Of a DNA stretch of 64,000 nt, positions 22,981 to 35,100 are shown one piece after another. Position 1 is the stretch's first letter. Each line of letters begins with the position of its first letter. This DNA comes from Ahaetulla prasina. Its lineage: Eukaryota > Chordata > Lepidosauria > Squamata > Colubridae. The stretch is from positions 297,893,516 to 297,957,515 of the forward strand of contig NC_080539.1 in the NCBI RefSeq assembly GCF_028640845.1. The letters run 5' to 3'. The translations under genes were made by a program, and so were the position numbers. The notes beneath the pieces were generated by a model. The model was not told the origin of the DNA and made no database searches. It worked only from the letters and a program-made list of their open reading frames with translations.

Positions 22981-23010
22981 ATAATATAATATAATATAAT
23001 ATAATATATA
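22941..23010. repeat. (TA)n and (TATAA)n microsatellites
   Basis: A TA run followed by TATAA pentamers, directly left of the Tc1-like element. TA is also the Tc1 target. Confidence 0.9.
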
Positions 23011-23014
23011 TTTG

Positions 23015-23840
23015 CAGTGCATTCAGAAAGTATTCAGACCCCCTTCACTTTTGTCAATTTTGTTATGCTGCAGCCTGATTCTACAGTTGTTGAAATTTAT
23101 TTTTTCCTTGTTAATCTATACCAGGGGGTGAAATGCTCCCAGTTCGGACCGGCTCGCGTGATTTGGTAGCGATGGCTGCTCCTGGTTCGGAGGACCAGTA
23201 GCAAAAATCCCTGGCCCCACACCCCCTGCCTCTGCTGAGCCCCACCATGAGCAGAGGGTTTGTTTTTTTTACTTTTAAAAGAAGGTTTTGCTTCAGCCGA
23301 AATGTGCCTTTAAAAGTAAAAAAAAGCCTTTGAGGATCCCGCCCCTCAGCTGAGATCGGCAGAGCCTTTAAACTTAAAAAAAATTTTTTTAAAGGCTACT
23401 CTGGGGATCTCACCTGAGTTCCTCATCAGCAGAACCTTAAAAAACATATGTAGAAAACATGTAGAAAACATGTAGAAGACCTCCTTTTAAGAGATTCTAA
23501 GGCACTTACCTGATTACTGATCGAACGCATGGCTTTTTTCCCAGCCAGAAAGCCCCAGTTTCGCTTTCAGCACCAGACAGAACTAATCTAAACTTAGCTA
23601 ATCTATTTCATCGCTGAGTGATTAGTACTGAGTGAAGGGTCTGAATACTTATGCCAACGTGATGTTTCAGTTTTTTCTTTTTAATAAATTTACAGACATT
23701 TCTAAAATTTTGTTTCCTCTTTGTCATTATGGAATACTGAGTCCAGATGAATTAAAAAAATGAATTTTAACAACTGTAGAATCAGGCTGCAGCATAACAA
23801 AATTGACAAAGGTGAAGGGGGTCTGAATACTTTCTGAATG

Positions 23841-23843
<3 letters not shown>
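23015..23843. mobile_element. Tc1-like element with long inverted ends, split by a hAT
   Basis: The left end reads CAGTGCATTCAGAAAGTATT and continues CAGACCCCCTTCACTTTTGT. The right end is its reverse complement, ending TACTTTCTGAATGCTG. The inverted ends extend about 90 bases (through GTTATGCTGCAGCCTGATTC on both sides). These ends closely resemble Tc1-family transposons I know from fish, frogs and lampreys. No transposase remains. A fragment TTTGCAGTGCATTCAGA also occurs at 22587-22603. The right edge has run into a TG microsatellite, so the TA duplication cannot be confirmed. Confidence 0.8.
23123..23600. mobile_element. hAT fragment inserted in the Tc1-like element
   Basis: The left end CAGGGGGTGAAATGCTCCCA continues with GTTCGGACCGG and GGACCAGTAGCAAAAATCCC, as in the inverse of 36560-36633. 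The interior has the TTTTAAAAG/AAGCCTTTGAGGATCC repeats of this family. I see no CACCCCTG right end, so the element is truncated or deleted on that side. ATCTAT occurs before the left end and again at 23600-23605, a possible trace of the target duplication. Confidence 0.6.

Positions 23844-23896
<53 letters not shown>
23841..23896. repeat. (TG)n microsatellite
   Basis: About 27 TG units at the right terminus of the Tc1-like element. Confidence 0.95.
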
Positions 23897-23901
<5 letters not shown>

Positions 23902-24023
23902 CATAGTTAATGTATATAAATAACAAGCTTCTTTTATTTGGGGCATCTTGTGGGGTTGCATTACTTGCTGTCCAGGGCCACATAAGGCCTACAGGCCTTG
24001 GGTTAGACACTCCCAAGCTACAG

Positions 24024-25157
24024 TTTTTATGTGTTTTTTATAATAAAGTGACAAGCAATTATTTTGTTTCTCTTCAACAAGGGAATTTGCCCACCTTTGT
24101 TTTAGGAATGATTGGGTTTATGTTAAAGTAACTAAATGGATGCAGTTCCTTGCAAGAGGTTGTTTGCCACAAAATGTTGAGAAATTATACCACAATTGGG
24201 GGTAACCATGGAGAAGGTTAGCCCAGTTATATTTACTGCAGATGTATCAGCTAAATCAACATATATTCGAGAGCCTTTTTCCCTCTAGGAACCATAAGAC
24301 ACTTAGGCATATACAGGAGATGGTTCCTAATTTTTTTTCTTGAATTTAAACAACTGTGAAAATATACAATGCAAATTGAATTATTCTGGTCAGTCCAGAA
24401 TGGCAAATCAGGAATGCAAAATCTTTTGTTTGAGAAAATAAACTAAGATGATATTTTTTGATTATTCCTCTGTTTTCCCTCTGATACAGCCAGAGCGGGA
24501 GGAGCATGGATATTATCTTCCCACTAGCAGGTTATTTCAAAGGCAGAAAGGCTCATTAACAGTAGAGATGGAGTTGGCACTGTTTTTCCAATACTTTGTC
24601 AGGTAGTCTTAAGCACCAGGTAAGGGAGAAAAGGCAATACAGTAGCAGATTTGACAAGCCCAGACTGTATTTGCCAAGTAATTGTCCTCCCACAATATAA
24701 TTGCTAGCTCCTGATTCTGCAGAGCGCCATGCCTAGCTAGAAGCAGCTGGAAAAAAGAGTTTTGCAGACACAGAGAAGGGTCTTTTTTCCTTCAATTGTG
24801 TCTCCACAGCAAGCAGCCTTCAATCTCTTAAGGGAAAATTGTTACAATCAGGCAACCAGACAGAGAAAAGTGCACTTAGGCCTCATGCTGGAATTTGAAA
24901 TAGTCTTCCCTGACTTCTAATGGAGCGGTTCTCCAACTGTTCCATGATTATCAAGAACAATCATAGTATAGGGGTGCCTGGAATATTTGTGACCTTTTTA
25001 CGATCAAAATGCAGACTGTTCTCCTCAGAGAGCGTTTGTTTGTTTGTTTGTTTGTCTATTAACCAATTTATACTCCTGACACCCTTTTCTATTTCTTATC
25101 CTCAGGGCAAGTCCAATAATGCAACAATACAATTTTGCATTGTCAAAGTAATTACAT
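24024..25157. other. Unassigned region
   Basis: A TTTG run lies near 25037. No gene or element end that I can support. Confidence 0.5.
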
Positions 25158-28100
25158 CAGAGGTGGTATTCAGCAGGTTCTGACCACTTCTGGAGAACTG
25201 GTAGCGGAAATTTTGAGTAGTTTGGAGAACCGGTAAATACCACCTCTGACTGCCCCCCCCCCGACCCAATCTATTCTCTGCCTCCCGAGTCCCAGCAGAT
25301 CAGGAGGAAATGGGGATTTTGCAGTAACCTTCCCTTGTAGCAGGCTGGAAATGGAGATTTTAGAGTATCCTTCCCCTGCCAAGCCCACCAAGCCATGCTA
25401 CACCCACCAAGCCAGGGGGGCGCTGCGGACCTTATAGGCGTTACGGAAACCTGGCTGGGCACGGAAGGGGATGTGCCCCTTGTGGAGATGTGCCCGCCGG
25501 GTTTCCGTGCATTCCATCAGCCGAGGGCTCAGGGTAGGGGTGGCGGGGTGGCGGTTGTGATTAGAGAGAGTCTAGAGCCGAGGGAGACCACTGTACCTCA
25601 GATTGCCGGGTGCGAATCCCTCTTTGTGAGATGGGGTCATAGGTGCCAGATGGGTTTGCTGATCACGTACCTGGCTCCTTGCTGCGTGACAGCTGCCCTG
25701 CCCGAGCTCCTGGAGGTGCTGGCCGGGGTGGCAGTTGAAACCCCCAGACTTTTAGTCATGGGGACTTTAACTTGCCATCGTCCGGCTCGTCATCGGACAG
25801 CTCGGGAGTTCATGGCTTCCATGACCTTGGACCTGACCCAAGTAGTTGATGGCCCTACTCACATTGGGGTGGCACTCTGGACCTGATTTTTGTCTCTGGT
25901 CAGTGGTTGAGAGATCTGGACTTAAAGGAAATAGTCACTGAACCTTTGTCATGGTCAGATCACTCTCTCCTTCGCCTGGACTTTCTGACCGCCATTCACC
26001 ACCGCAGGGAGACGGAGCCGATCGTTGGTTCCGTCCCAGGCGCCTGATGGACCGGAGGGGTTCGGACGGAGCTTGGGCCATTTCCTGAGGTCTGGCTCAC
26101 GGCTCGGCTGAGGAACTTGTTGCGGCCTGGGAGCGGGCGGCGGGGCCTTAGACCGTGTCGTGCCTTTGCGGCCTCTGACCCGGCGCGGGTCCCAACCGGC
26201 TCCTTGGTTCTCCGAGGAGCTGAGAGGATGAAACGCCGGAGAAGGCGCCTAGAGAGTTCCTGGAGGTCCAGCCGTTCAGAAGCTGATCGGACACTAGTGA
26301 AGTCTATACTAGGACTTACCTAGTGGCATTGAGGGAAGCGGTAGCTCGCCTCCTCCCTCATTGCATCGGCAGATAACCGCCCAGCCGCCCTGTTTGGGTG
26401 ACCCGCTCCTCCTACACCAGGGGAGCGGGATGACCCGCTGCAGGGACGTGCTGAGGAGTTTAACGGTTATCTATACGATAAAATCGTTCAACCGGGATGG
26501 TTTGGACCAAGATTGTGATACGGGTGAGACAGCTGAGGGTGGTCTTGGCGACATTTTATGGGATGAGTTTGACCCTGTCGCTCCGAGGACATGGACAGGT
26601 TGTTGGGGAGGCTGAATGCCACCACGTGTTTACTGGACCCGTGCCTCCTGGCTGGTGCTGGCCACTCAGGAGGTGACACGAGGCTGGCTCCAGGCGATTC
26701 GAGGCGCTTCCTTGGTGGAGGTGTCTTTCCGGCCGCCTTGAAAGAGGCGGTGGTGAGGCCCCTCCTCAAGAAGCCTTCCTGGACCCGCTGTTTTAGGTAA
26801 TTATCGTCCGGTCTCCAACCCGCTCGGCGAAGGTTGTAGAAATATGGTGGCATATCAGTTTCCCTTGCACCTGGATGAAACTGTCTATCTAGACCGTTCA
26901 GTCCGGTTTCCGGCCCGGTTACAGCACGGAGACGGCTTTGGTCGCGTTGGTGGATGATCTCTGGAGGGCCAGGATAGGGGTTGTTCCTCTGCCCTGGTCC
27001 TATTAGACCTCTCAGCGGCTTTTGATACCATCGACCATGGTATCCTGCTGCGCCCGGTTGGAGGGATTGGGAGTGGGAGGCACCGTTTATCGGTGGTTCT
27101 CCTCCTATCTCTCCGACCGGTCGCAGTCGGTGTTGACAGGGGCAGAGGTCGGCCCCAGGCGCCTCACTTGTGGGTGCCGAGGTCGATTCTCTCGCCTTCT
27201 GTTCAACATCTACATGAAGCCGCTGGGTGAGATCATCAGTGGGTTCGGTGTGAGGTACCAGCTGTGCGGATGACACCCAGCTGTACTTTTCCACACCGGA
27301 CCACCCCAAAACCATCAAGTGCTGTCCCGGTGTCTGGAGGCCGACGGGTCTGGATGGGGAGAAACAGGCTCAAGCTCAATCCTCCAAGACAGAGTGGCTG
27401 TGGATGCCGGCATCCCGGTACAGTCAGCTAAATCCGCGGCTGACCATCGGTGGCGAGTCATTGGCCCCGATGGAGAGGGTGCAACTTAGCGTCCTCCTGG
27501 ATGAGCGGCTGTCTCTAGAAGATCACTTGACGGCCGTCTCCAGGAGAGCGTTCTACCAGGTTCGCCTGGTGCGCCAGTTGCGCCTTTCTGGACCGGGAGG
27601 CCCTATGCACGGTCACTCACGCTCGTGACGTCTCGCCTGGATTACTGCAACGCTCTCTACATGGGGCTCCCTTGAAGGGCATCCGGAGGCTGCAGTTAGT
27701 CAGAATGCGGCTGCGCGGGTGATAGATGGAGCCCCGTGGCTCCAGATAACACCATCCTCAGGCTGCACTGGCTACCTGTGGCCTTCGGGTGCGCTTCAAG
27801 GTTTTGGTGACCACCTTTAAAGCGCTCCATGGCATAGGGCGGGTTATTTACGGGACCGCCTACTGCGACCAGATACCTCTCACCGACCCGTGCGCTCTCA
27901 CAGGAGGGACTCCTCAGGTGCCGTCAGCTAGGCAGTGTCGTCTGGCGACGCCCAGGGGAAGGGCCTTCTCTGTGGGGGCTCCCACCCTATGGAACGAACT
28001 CCCCCCAGGACTCCGTCAACTTCCAGATCTTCGGACCTTCCGTCGCGAGCTCAAGACTCATTTATTCATCTGCACAGGACTGGCTTAGATTTTTTAAATT

Positions 28101-28351
28101 TAGAGGGGTTTTAAATCGATTTTAATATTTATATTTCTATTTTTAACAATTGGTATTATTAACTATTGGCATTAGAATAAGTCTTTTAATGATTATTTTA
28201 ATTTGTATATTGATGTTTTTTATATGCCTGTAAACCGCCCTGAGTCCTTTGGGAGATAGGGCGGTATATAAGTTTAAATAATAAATAAATAAATAAATAA
28301 ATAAGCCATACCCACAGAACCGGTAGTAAAAAAAATTGAATCCTACCCCTG
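25158..28351. mobile_element. Non-autonomous hAT split by an L2 insertion
   Basis: The left end is CAGAGGTGGTATTCAGCAGG; the right end in reverse is CAGGGGTAGGATTCAA. Flanking octamers AATTACAT (25150-25157) and AATAACAG (28352-28359) agree at 6 of 8. The element without its insert is about 300 bp and carries the GGAAATGGAGATTTTGCAGT-like unit and the AAGCCATACCCACAGAACC block also seen at 41800 and 49299, so these three are one family. Confidence 0.75.
25415..28302 (+). mobile_element. L2 LINE with endonuclease and RT, many frame breaks
   Basis: It interrupts the hAT: AAGCCA stands on both sides (25409-25414 and 28303-28308) as a 6-bp target duplication. The first frame (from 25415) holds the endonuclease start LIGVTETWLGTEGD and RGGGVAVVIRE. 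RT follows in pieces: [14 protein letters not shown] near 27015, [16 protein letters not shown] near 27080, a degraded YADDTQLY near 27265, and the C-terminal [20 protein letters not shown] at 27980-28060. Numerous small indels break every part. The 3' end is CCCTGAGTCCTTTGGGAGAT with an (AAATA)n tail. Confidence 0.9.
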
Positions 28352-28359
28352 AATAACAG

Positions 28360-30351
28360 TCATAATGTCTTCTGCTCCATAAGCAGAGCCTGATCAAATA
28401 CAATGCTGAGAAGCCTGGCTCTAGTAGAGAGGAAGAGGCGATTGGGTGGATATCCTAGTACCCCTTTAAGGTTCTAGACTCTTTCTATGAATTTGGAGAG
28501 TTAAAACAGTAAGACATACTTTGATTCTGTCTTCTCCTCTTGAAGGACCTCATGAAGCAGGCCAGAACTAGGGGAGAACTAATGAAATTGGCTAACTGGT
28601 TCAATATTTCACAGTTTCTTAAAATCACTGATTCAAGCTTATTTAGGTATATGGACCAGGTATTTTAAAAAAAGGGTCACAAAGGATCTTTCCAACTCAT
28701 CCACTTTATCTTTCTCCACCTGTCCGTCCCATCATCAAGTCTCAAATTTTTATTTTCCTACAAATTTATTTTATTTTATTTTTATTTTATTTACATTTAT
28801 ATCCCGCCCTTCTCCAAAGACTCAGGGCGGCTTACAGTGTATAAATGAAAGAATCCTAGTGCAGGCAAGAACCCTAGTGACAAAACTGTTCTTCATTTTC
28901 TCTTTTTTCTCCCAACCAGTGAACATTGTCCAACAGGTGAGGTCTCTAGGGCCACAAATGCCACCCAAGCTTCTTATTTTGTGGCAATCGAAACCCATCT
29001 CTAATCATTGTCACTGCAAATTGATGGTACAATTTCTTAACGTTTTGTGACAGGAAACACTGCGTTAACAGAGTCTCATAAAGTAAGACTCACCAAAGTA
29101 AGACTCCCCACAAGTAAGGAGAATTGTTAATCATGTCTGAATCGTGTTTACATGATTGTCCCACCCACTGTGATCTCCAAAGCTGTTAGATACTTCTTCA
29201 GTGAGAAAAAAAATTTGCCAGGTTGCAAATTTAAAACTGCAGCCACGCTTTTAAGTTTAAACTACTCCCACAAGTATGAGGCTATAATGTGTTTGGGGCC
29301 CATAACCAGTGAAGATATTGGAGGGTTTCCGAAATTGCTTTTTTCCTTGTGGACTTTACTGGCTAGATATCTTCAAAGGCAGCATGAATCTATTCAACTT
29401 GAGTAGCAGGCATGGGACTTAAGCTTTTATTTGCACTGAGAGACACAGATGGAAAGCTAGAAAAGAGGTATCTGATCTCCTCAATGACCAGCACTTTAGT
29501 GTATGCAGTTATATATGGGTATAAAATTCTTCTGGTATTATATCAATATAGCAGTCATACAGTTTGCTAGTTTCGTCAAGAAAGTGAGCCATCTGTCTTT
29601 TACAAGAGACTCTTATTGATCTCTATTGAGCAATCCATTTTAACAATATGATGAATTGCTACATTCGCAGAAACTTTTAGAATTAACAAACTAAAGAGTG
29701 AAAATCATTGGATACCTATTGCTGGGGCTTTCAGGGATCTTATTCTTGTTTACTTTGAAATCAGTCCCATTGTTCTCAATGGAGTTTATTTCTAAATAAA
29801 TATGTTTAGCACTGTAGCCTTGTTTTCTGATATGCCTCATTCTGCAAGTTCACTTGGAGAAACTGAGCAAGCAGTGGTGTAATTCAGGGAAGGTCATGAC
29901 AGAAATAATTTAAGATAGCTATTAATGATTTAATTTGCACGTAAGTAAAATTCTCATATTTGCTTGGGCTACATGTTCCCCATGGAAATAATTCAGGAAA
30001 GGCTATTTGATTTCTTTTTCCTGAAGGTGAAAGACACATGGCCTCTTTCATCCTGAATTTATTGTTCTGTTAGTTAATTTTGACACTTAAGATTTACACG
30101 GATGAATTTACTTTATAACTTCCCCTCCTCACTAACATCCACCCATCTATTCACCCATCCTTCTATCCATCTATTCATCTAGCCATCTAGCCATCTATCT
30201 ATCCATCCATCAATCCATCTCCAGTTTAATTTGCAATCACATCTCCTTTTTAATTTTATTTCTCTAATGCACGTTAATATTAATACAACTATACATTTTA
30301 AAAGAATAAAACATCACATTTACATATAAGAAACTAAATGAAACAATATGC
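28360..30351. other. Mostly unassigned region with an L2 end and a tetranucleotide repeat
   Basis: 28758-28845 is an L2 3' end on the minus strand (TATCCCGCCCTTCTCCAAAG after a TTTTA-rich tail). 30135-30222 is an irregular (CCAT/CTAT)n array. The rest has no supportable gene; the 84-codon frame at 29152-29406 has no motif I know. Confidence 0.6.
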
Positions 30352-31123
30352 ATGTGTACCAGGGGTGAAATGTAAAATTTGCTACTACCGGTTCTGTGGG
30401 CATGGCTTGGTGGTGGTGGATAATGTGACTGCATGGGCATGGCCAACTTTTTATTTTACTTTTAAAAGCCTTTTTTCTACAGCCTCTTTGGCTGAAGAGG
30501 TTGTAAAAAATGCTTTTAAAAGCCTCTGAGGAGACTTCCGGGTGGCTCCACCTCTTCGCTGAGCCCTAATTAAAGGGGCTCCGCACTGAACATCGTAAGC
30601 CAGGAAAAGCCGGCTTTAATCTTTTTCCCTGGATGAAAGGGGGAAGATAAGAGAAGCAGGAAATGTTGGTAGACCTCCCCAGAGGCTTTGTTTTAATTAA
30701 GCAGAGCCTCGAAGGGTCGACGGGTCCCATAAATATTCCTGCCATTCTCCGACTTCAGTGCGTGTCTGCAAAAGCAGGAAAAGAAGAAAGTGTCCATCTC
30801 TGCTACTTGTCTTATCTTTATGGATCTCTTTAAGCAGACGGAATGAATGCAAGCGGACAATTATTGGATTGCAAGTATTTTTGATTTCCTGACTTCTACC
30901 TTCTAAAAAAAAGAGGAATTTTTTTTTTCCTTTGTTTTAATTGACTCTTAAAGATGGTGCCTGAACGGGAGTGAAAGTGACGAATGGAATTTTAAACAGT
31001 CTGTGCAACTAAGAAGATAAGAAATGTTATGTGTGAATTTTAATGAAGTGAACTGAGCTCTCCTATACTTAAAGGGGAAAAGAGAAGTTTCTAGACTTAT
31101 ATTTTGTGAATTTTAAAACTGAA

Positions 31124-32184
31124 ATGGCTACTAAACCACCTAAGACTGGGGGCAGAAGGGGTTCTGAACTAGCTTTAGAAGATCTGATTAAAGAGCAAGG
31201 GAAAGTGTCTGAAGAAAGGTTTAAGGAGATTATGGATAATAATGAGAAAATAAGAGAAGAAATAAAAGAATAATAAAAAATAAGAAGATATCTTGATGGC
31301 TTTTCAAGGTTTGGCAAAAAGATTGGAGGAAGTGGAGGAGGAGGTGCAAGAAATTGTTCAGTCAAATCAACAAATAGAAAATAGAATGGGGGGAATGCAA
31401 ATCAAATTGGATAAAAATGAAGATCAAGTGGTGGTGATGCAGTATAGAATGATGGAAGGAGCTCTGAGAATTAGAGGTTTGAATGAGGAAAAAGGGGAAG
31501 ATTTAAAAAATTTTTTATCAGAAGCTCTGGCTGAATTTATTGAACTTGATCCACAAGAGGTTGCTTATCAAATTGACAAAATTTATAGAGTTAATTCTTG
31601 GATTGCTAGGCAAAAGAAACTTCCTAGAGACATTGTGGTTTATTTTTTGAAAAGAACAGTGAGGAATCAAATTTTGCAAGTTGCTTTTCAGAAAAACTTG
31701 AAAATAGGGAACAGGAGTTGAAGGTTTTGAAGAGATTCCTCCCAAGATGTTAAGGGATAGAAAGGACTTTACATTTTTCACTCAAGAACTTAAGAAATAC
31801 CAGATTCAATTTAGATGGGAGGTTCCAGTTGGCTTGACAGTGTATCATCAAGGAAGGAGACATCGTATTGACACAGTGCTTAAGGCCAAAGATTTTCTTT
31901 CTACAGTGTTGAAATTTGAAATAGAAATAATAGAAAAAAGAATTCAAGAGACCCAAATGGGTGTGGAAGCTGAGGTGATTCCAGTGATGTTACCATCAGA
32001 GGAACAACCACAAGAACAAAGACTGACGAGGGGAGCCCTTAGCCGTAAAGAAAAGGAGCAACAAACTCAAAGTAAAGTTCAGGACTCTGCTACAGAAGCG
32101 GTGGGAGGAGCACGGCCGAAGATACGGGAGGACGATCTTCAGTTGATTGCCCAAAGGCTTCAGCAGCCCAGTAATGGCAAATAA
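31124..32184 (+). pseudogene. L1 ORF1 protein (frame-broken)
   Basis: The start ATG at 31124 reads MATKPPKTGG and an N-terminal stretch rich in Lys and Glu, then stops at 31271. A second frame from 31293 has a heptad-like coiled coil (LAKRLEEVEEEVQEIVQSNQ) and the RNA-binding-like centre with ALRIRGLNEEKGED. The third frame, 31747-32184, carries the C-terminal domain with LRDRKDFTFFT and YHQGRRHRIDT. Coiled coil, central RRM-like part and C-terminal domain are the normal L1 ORF1 order. At least two frameshifts separate them. Confidence 0.88.
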
Positions 32185-35100
32185 AATCTTGACTTGGAAT
32201 GTCAATGGTTTGAACTCAGCTCAGAAGAGAAGAAAAATATTTCATTATTTGAAACAATTTAAAAATGATGTTATTTGCTTACAAGAAGCATATTAAATTA
32301 TCAGATCAAAAGTACCTAATAAACTCAAAGTTAGGTAAACATTTTGTTGCTTCAGCTTTGGAGAAAAAACATGGCATAGTGGTTTATTTGAGAAAAGATA
32401 TACCAGCCAAGTTAATAGAGGCAGATATTCATGGAAGATATATTGCTATTGAACTTACAATAGAAACAAAAGGACTCTCTTGCTTGGTATATATGCACCC
32501 AATCAGCAACAAGAAAAATTTTATAGAATGTTATATGATAAGTTGATTCTATGGGATTATAAATCGTGTATTATATTGGGAGATTGGAATGGAGTAATAG
32601 ATACACGAAAGGACAAGAGAATTTCTTCCAAGAAGATACCTGCACATGCAAAGCTGCCTAAATCCTTTTTTGATATGATAGAAGATTTTGAGTTAAGAGA
32701 TGTATGGAGACTGCGGAATTTGGAGGAAAGAGACTATACTTTTTTCTCTGATAGGCATCAATCCTTCTCACGTATTGATTTTATTTTAATTTCTAATGAT
32801 TTGCTTTTTAGGGTGAAGAAAACTAAGATATTTCCAAGATGTTTGTCTGATCATAGTCCTGTTTGGATGGAATTGCAATATGGAAAAGAGGGTAGAAGAA
32901 CTTGGAGATTAAATGAAAATTTGTTTAGATATCAGGATAATGTAAATCAATGTAAAAAGCAGATGAAAGAATTTTTTGATTATAATTTGAATAATGAAAC
33001 ATCGATAGAAATGGTTTGGGACTGCAGTAAAGCTTTTATGAGAGGTGTATTAATATATCTTAATAATAGACAGAGAAATAAGCAACAAAGACAGCGTAGG
33101 TATTTAGAAGAGGAAATTTATAAGAAACAACAATTATTAATACATAATCCACATGATCAAAAACTTAAAGATGCAATAAAGTTACTACAGAATCAATTTA
33201 ATATGATAATGGCTGATCAGGTGGCAACAAATATACAATATGCCAAACATAATACCTTTTGTAACGCAAATAGACCTGGTAGGTGGTTAGCATACACTTT
33301 AAGGAAAAGACAAAAACAACGTACTATAGAAAAAATAGAATACAAAGGTAAAGAGAGATATCAACAGGATAAAATTAAAAAAGCTTTTTTAGAATATTAT
33401 ACAAATTTATATCTTAAAGATAATATATTGAATAGGGATATTGATAATTATTTGAAGGAATATAAGGTTAAAAATTTAACTTTAGAACAAACGGATGAAT
33501 TGAATCGGCCTATAACCTCGGAAGAAATTATTTTGGTAATTAAACAATTAAAATGGGAAAACTCCTGGTACGGATGGGCTTACAGTTAGTTATTATAGGA
33601 ATTTACAGGATGAGATGTTAGGTCCACTTAAGGAATTATTTAATCAGATACAACTAGGAGAATTCCCCTCATGGAGAACCTCTTTTATTTCATTGATACC
33701 AAAGAGGAACAGGATTGTTCTAAACCTGGGAATTATAGGCCAATCTCACTTTTAAATAATGAGTATAAGAATTTTGTTAAAATAATAGCTAATAGATTAA
33801 TGTTGATTCTGCAGCGAAGAATTCATAATGATCAATCTGGATTTATAAAAGGGAGACAGATGAGGAATAATGTTAGGCAGATTGTTAATTTGCTGGAGTA
33901 CTTAGAAAAGAAAAATTTTATTCCAGCAGCATTTATTTTTCTCGATGCAGAGAAAGCTTTTGATCGATTGCATTGGGATTTTTTATTTAAATTAATAGAA
34001 AAGATGCAATTTGGAGATGGTTTTTTAAGAATAATTAGGGCAATTTATGGAGAGCAAACAGCACAGATTATAATCAATGGTAGCTTAACAGAACCTTTTA
34101 AGATTGCGAAAGGAACAAGACAGGGATGTCCTTTATCACCATTATTGTTTATTTTAACTCTAGAACCATTATTGGATAAAATACGAGAAGTAAAGGAGAT
34201 AGAGGGAATTAGAGTTAGACAGTATGAATATAAGTTAAGAGCTTTTGCAGATGATTTGGTGATTACTTTAACAAACCCTATAAATTCTAGTAAATCTTTG
34301 TTGGAAATAATTGATCAATATGGGAATGTCTCAGGGTTTAAGGTAAATCAGAAAAAGACAAAAGTGATAATAAAAAATATGGCCAGACAACAGAAAGAAA
34401 AACTAGAGGAAGTAACAGGATTTGAAATTGTAAAGAAGGTTAAGTACTTAGGGGTTTATATTACGTCATCAAATGTGAAATTGTATAAGAATAACTATGA
34501 GGTTTTATGGCAAAAAGTTCAGAAGGAGTTGATTGTTTGGAAAAATTGCAATTATCTTTGCTGGGAGATTTGCTGCTATTAAAATGAATGTTTTACCTAG
34601 ATTTTTATTCCTCTTTCAGATGATACCAATAATTAAGAAAGATAAGAATCTTGAGGAATGGCAGAAGGGAATTAACAAATTTATATGGGAAGGTAAAAAA
34701 GCTAGGGTTAAAATGAAAATAATTCAAGATTCTCGGAAAGGGAGGTTTAAAATGCCTAATTTTAAATTATATTATGAAGCAGCTGCTCTCTCTGCAATAA
34801 GTGATTGGTTTAATTTAACAGAGGACAGAATTTTGAATATAGAAGGTTATGATTTGTTATATGGATGGCATGCATATTTAATTTATGACAAAAAGTGGAT
34901 AAGGCCTTTAAAAATCATGTGCTAAGAAATGCCCTTCATGCGTGTTTGGAAAAATACTCTTATAAACTAAATTATAAGGTTCCTATATGGGCAAGTCCTA
35001 GACATACAGTAGAAAATATAAACATAGAACAGAATCAGGAAATGATTACATATAAAGATCTTTTGTATACTGAAAGAGGTAATTTGCAGTTAAAATCTCT

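Larger units (their letters stand above)
22433..24015. mobile_element. Older hAT element that hosts several later insertions
   Basis: The left end CAGGTGTGTCCAACTTTGGG and the right end GGGTTAGACACTCCCA are diverged inverted ends of a CAGGGGTGTCCAAC-type hAT. Both are followed inward by a TGGGC(T/C) or GGGCCACA-type motif. The flanking octamers ATCTACAA (22425-22432) and AGCTACAG (24016-24023) agree at 6 of 8 positions. Between the ends lie a LINE 3' end, a hammerhead-like segment, a Tc1-like element with a hAT inside it, and AT and TG microsatellites. Confidence 0.65.

Noticed and set aside
22365..23022. Minus frames of 141-148 codons rich in Tyr, Ile and Phe
   Set aside because: They translate the (GAATA)n and (TA)n microsatellites.
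29152..29406. 84-codon plus frame as a small gene
   Set aside because: No motif, no splice or promoter context, and of a length expected by chance.
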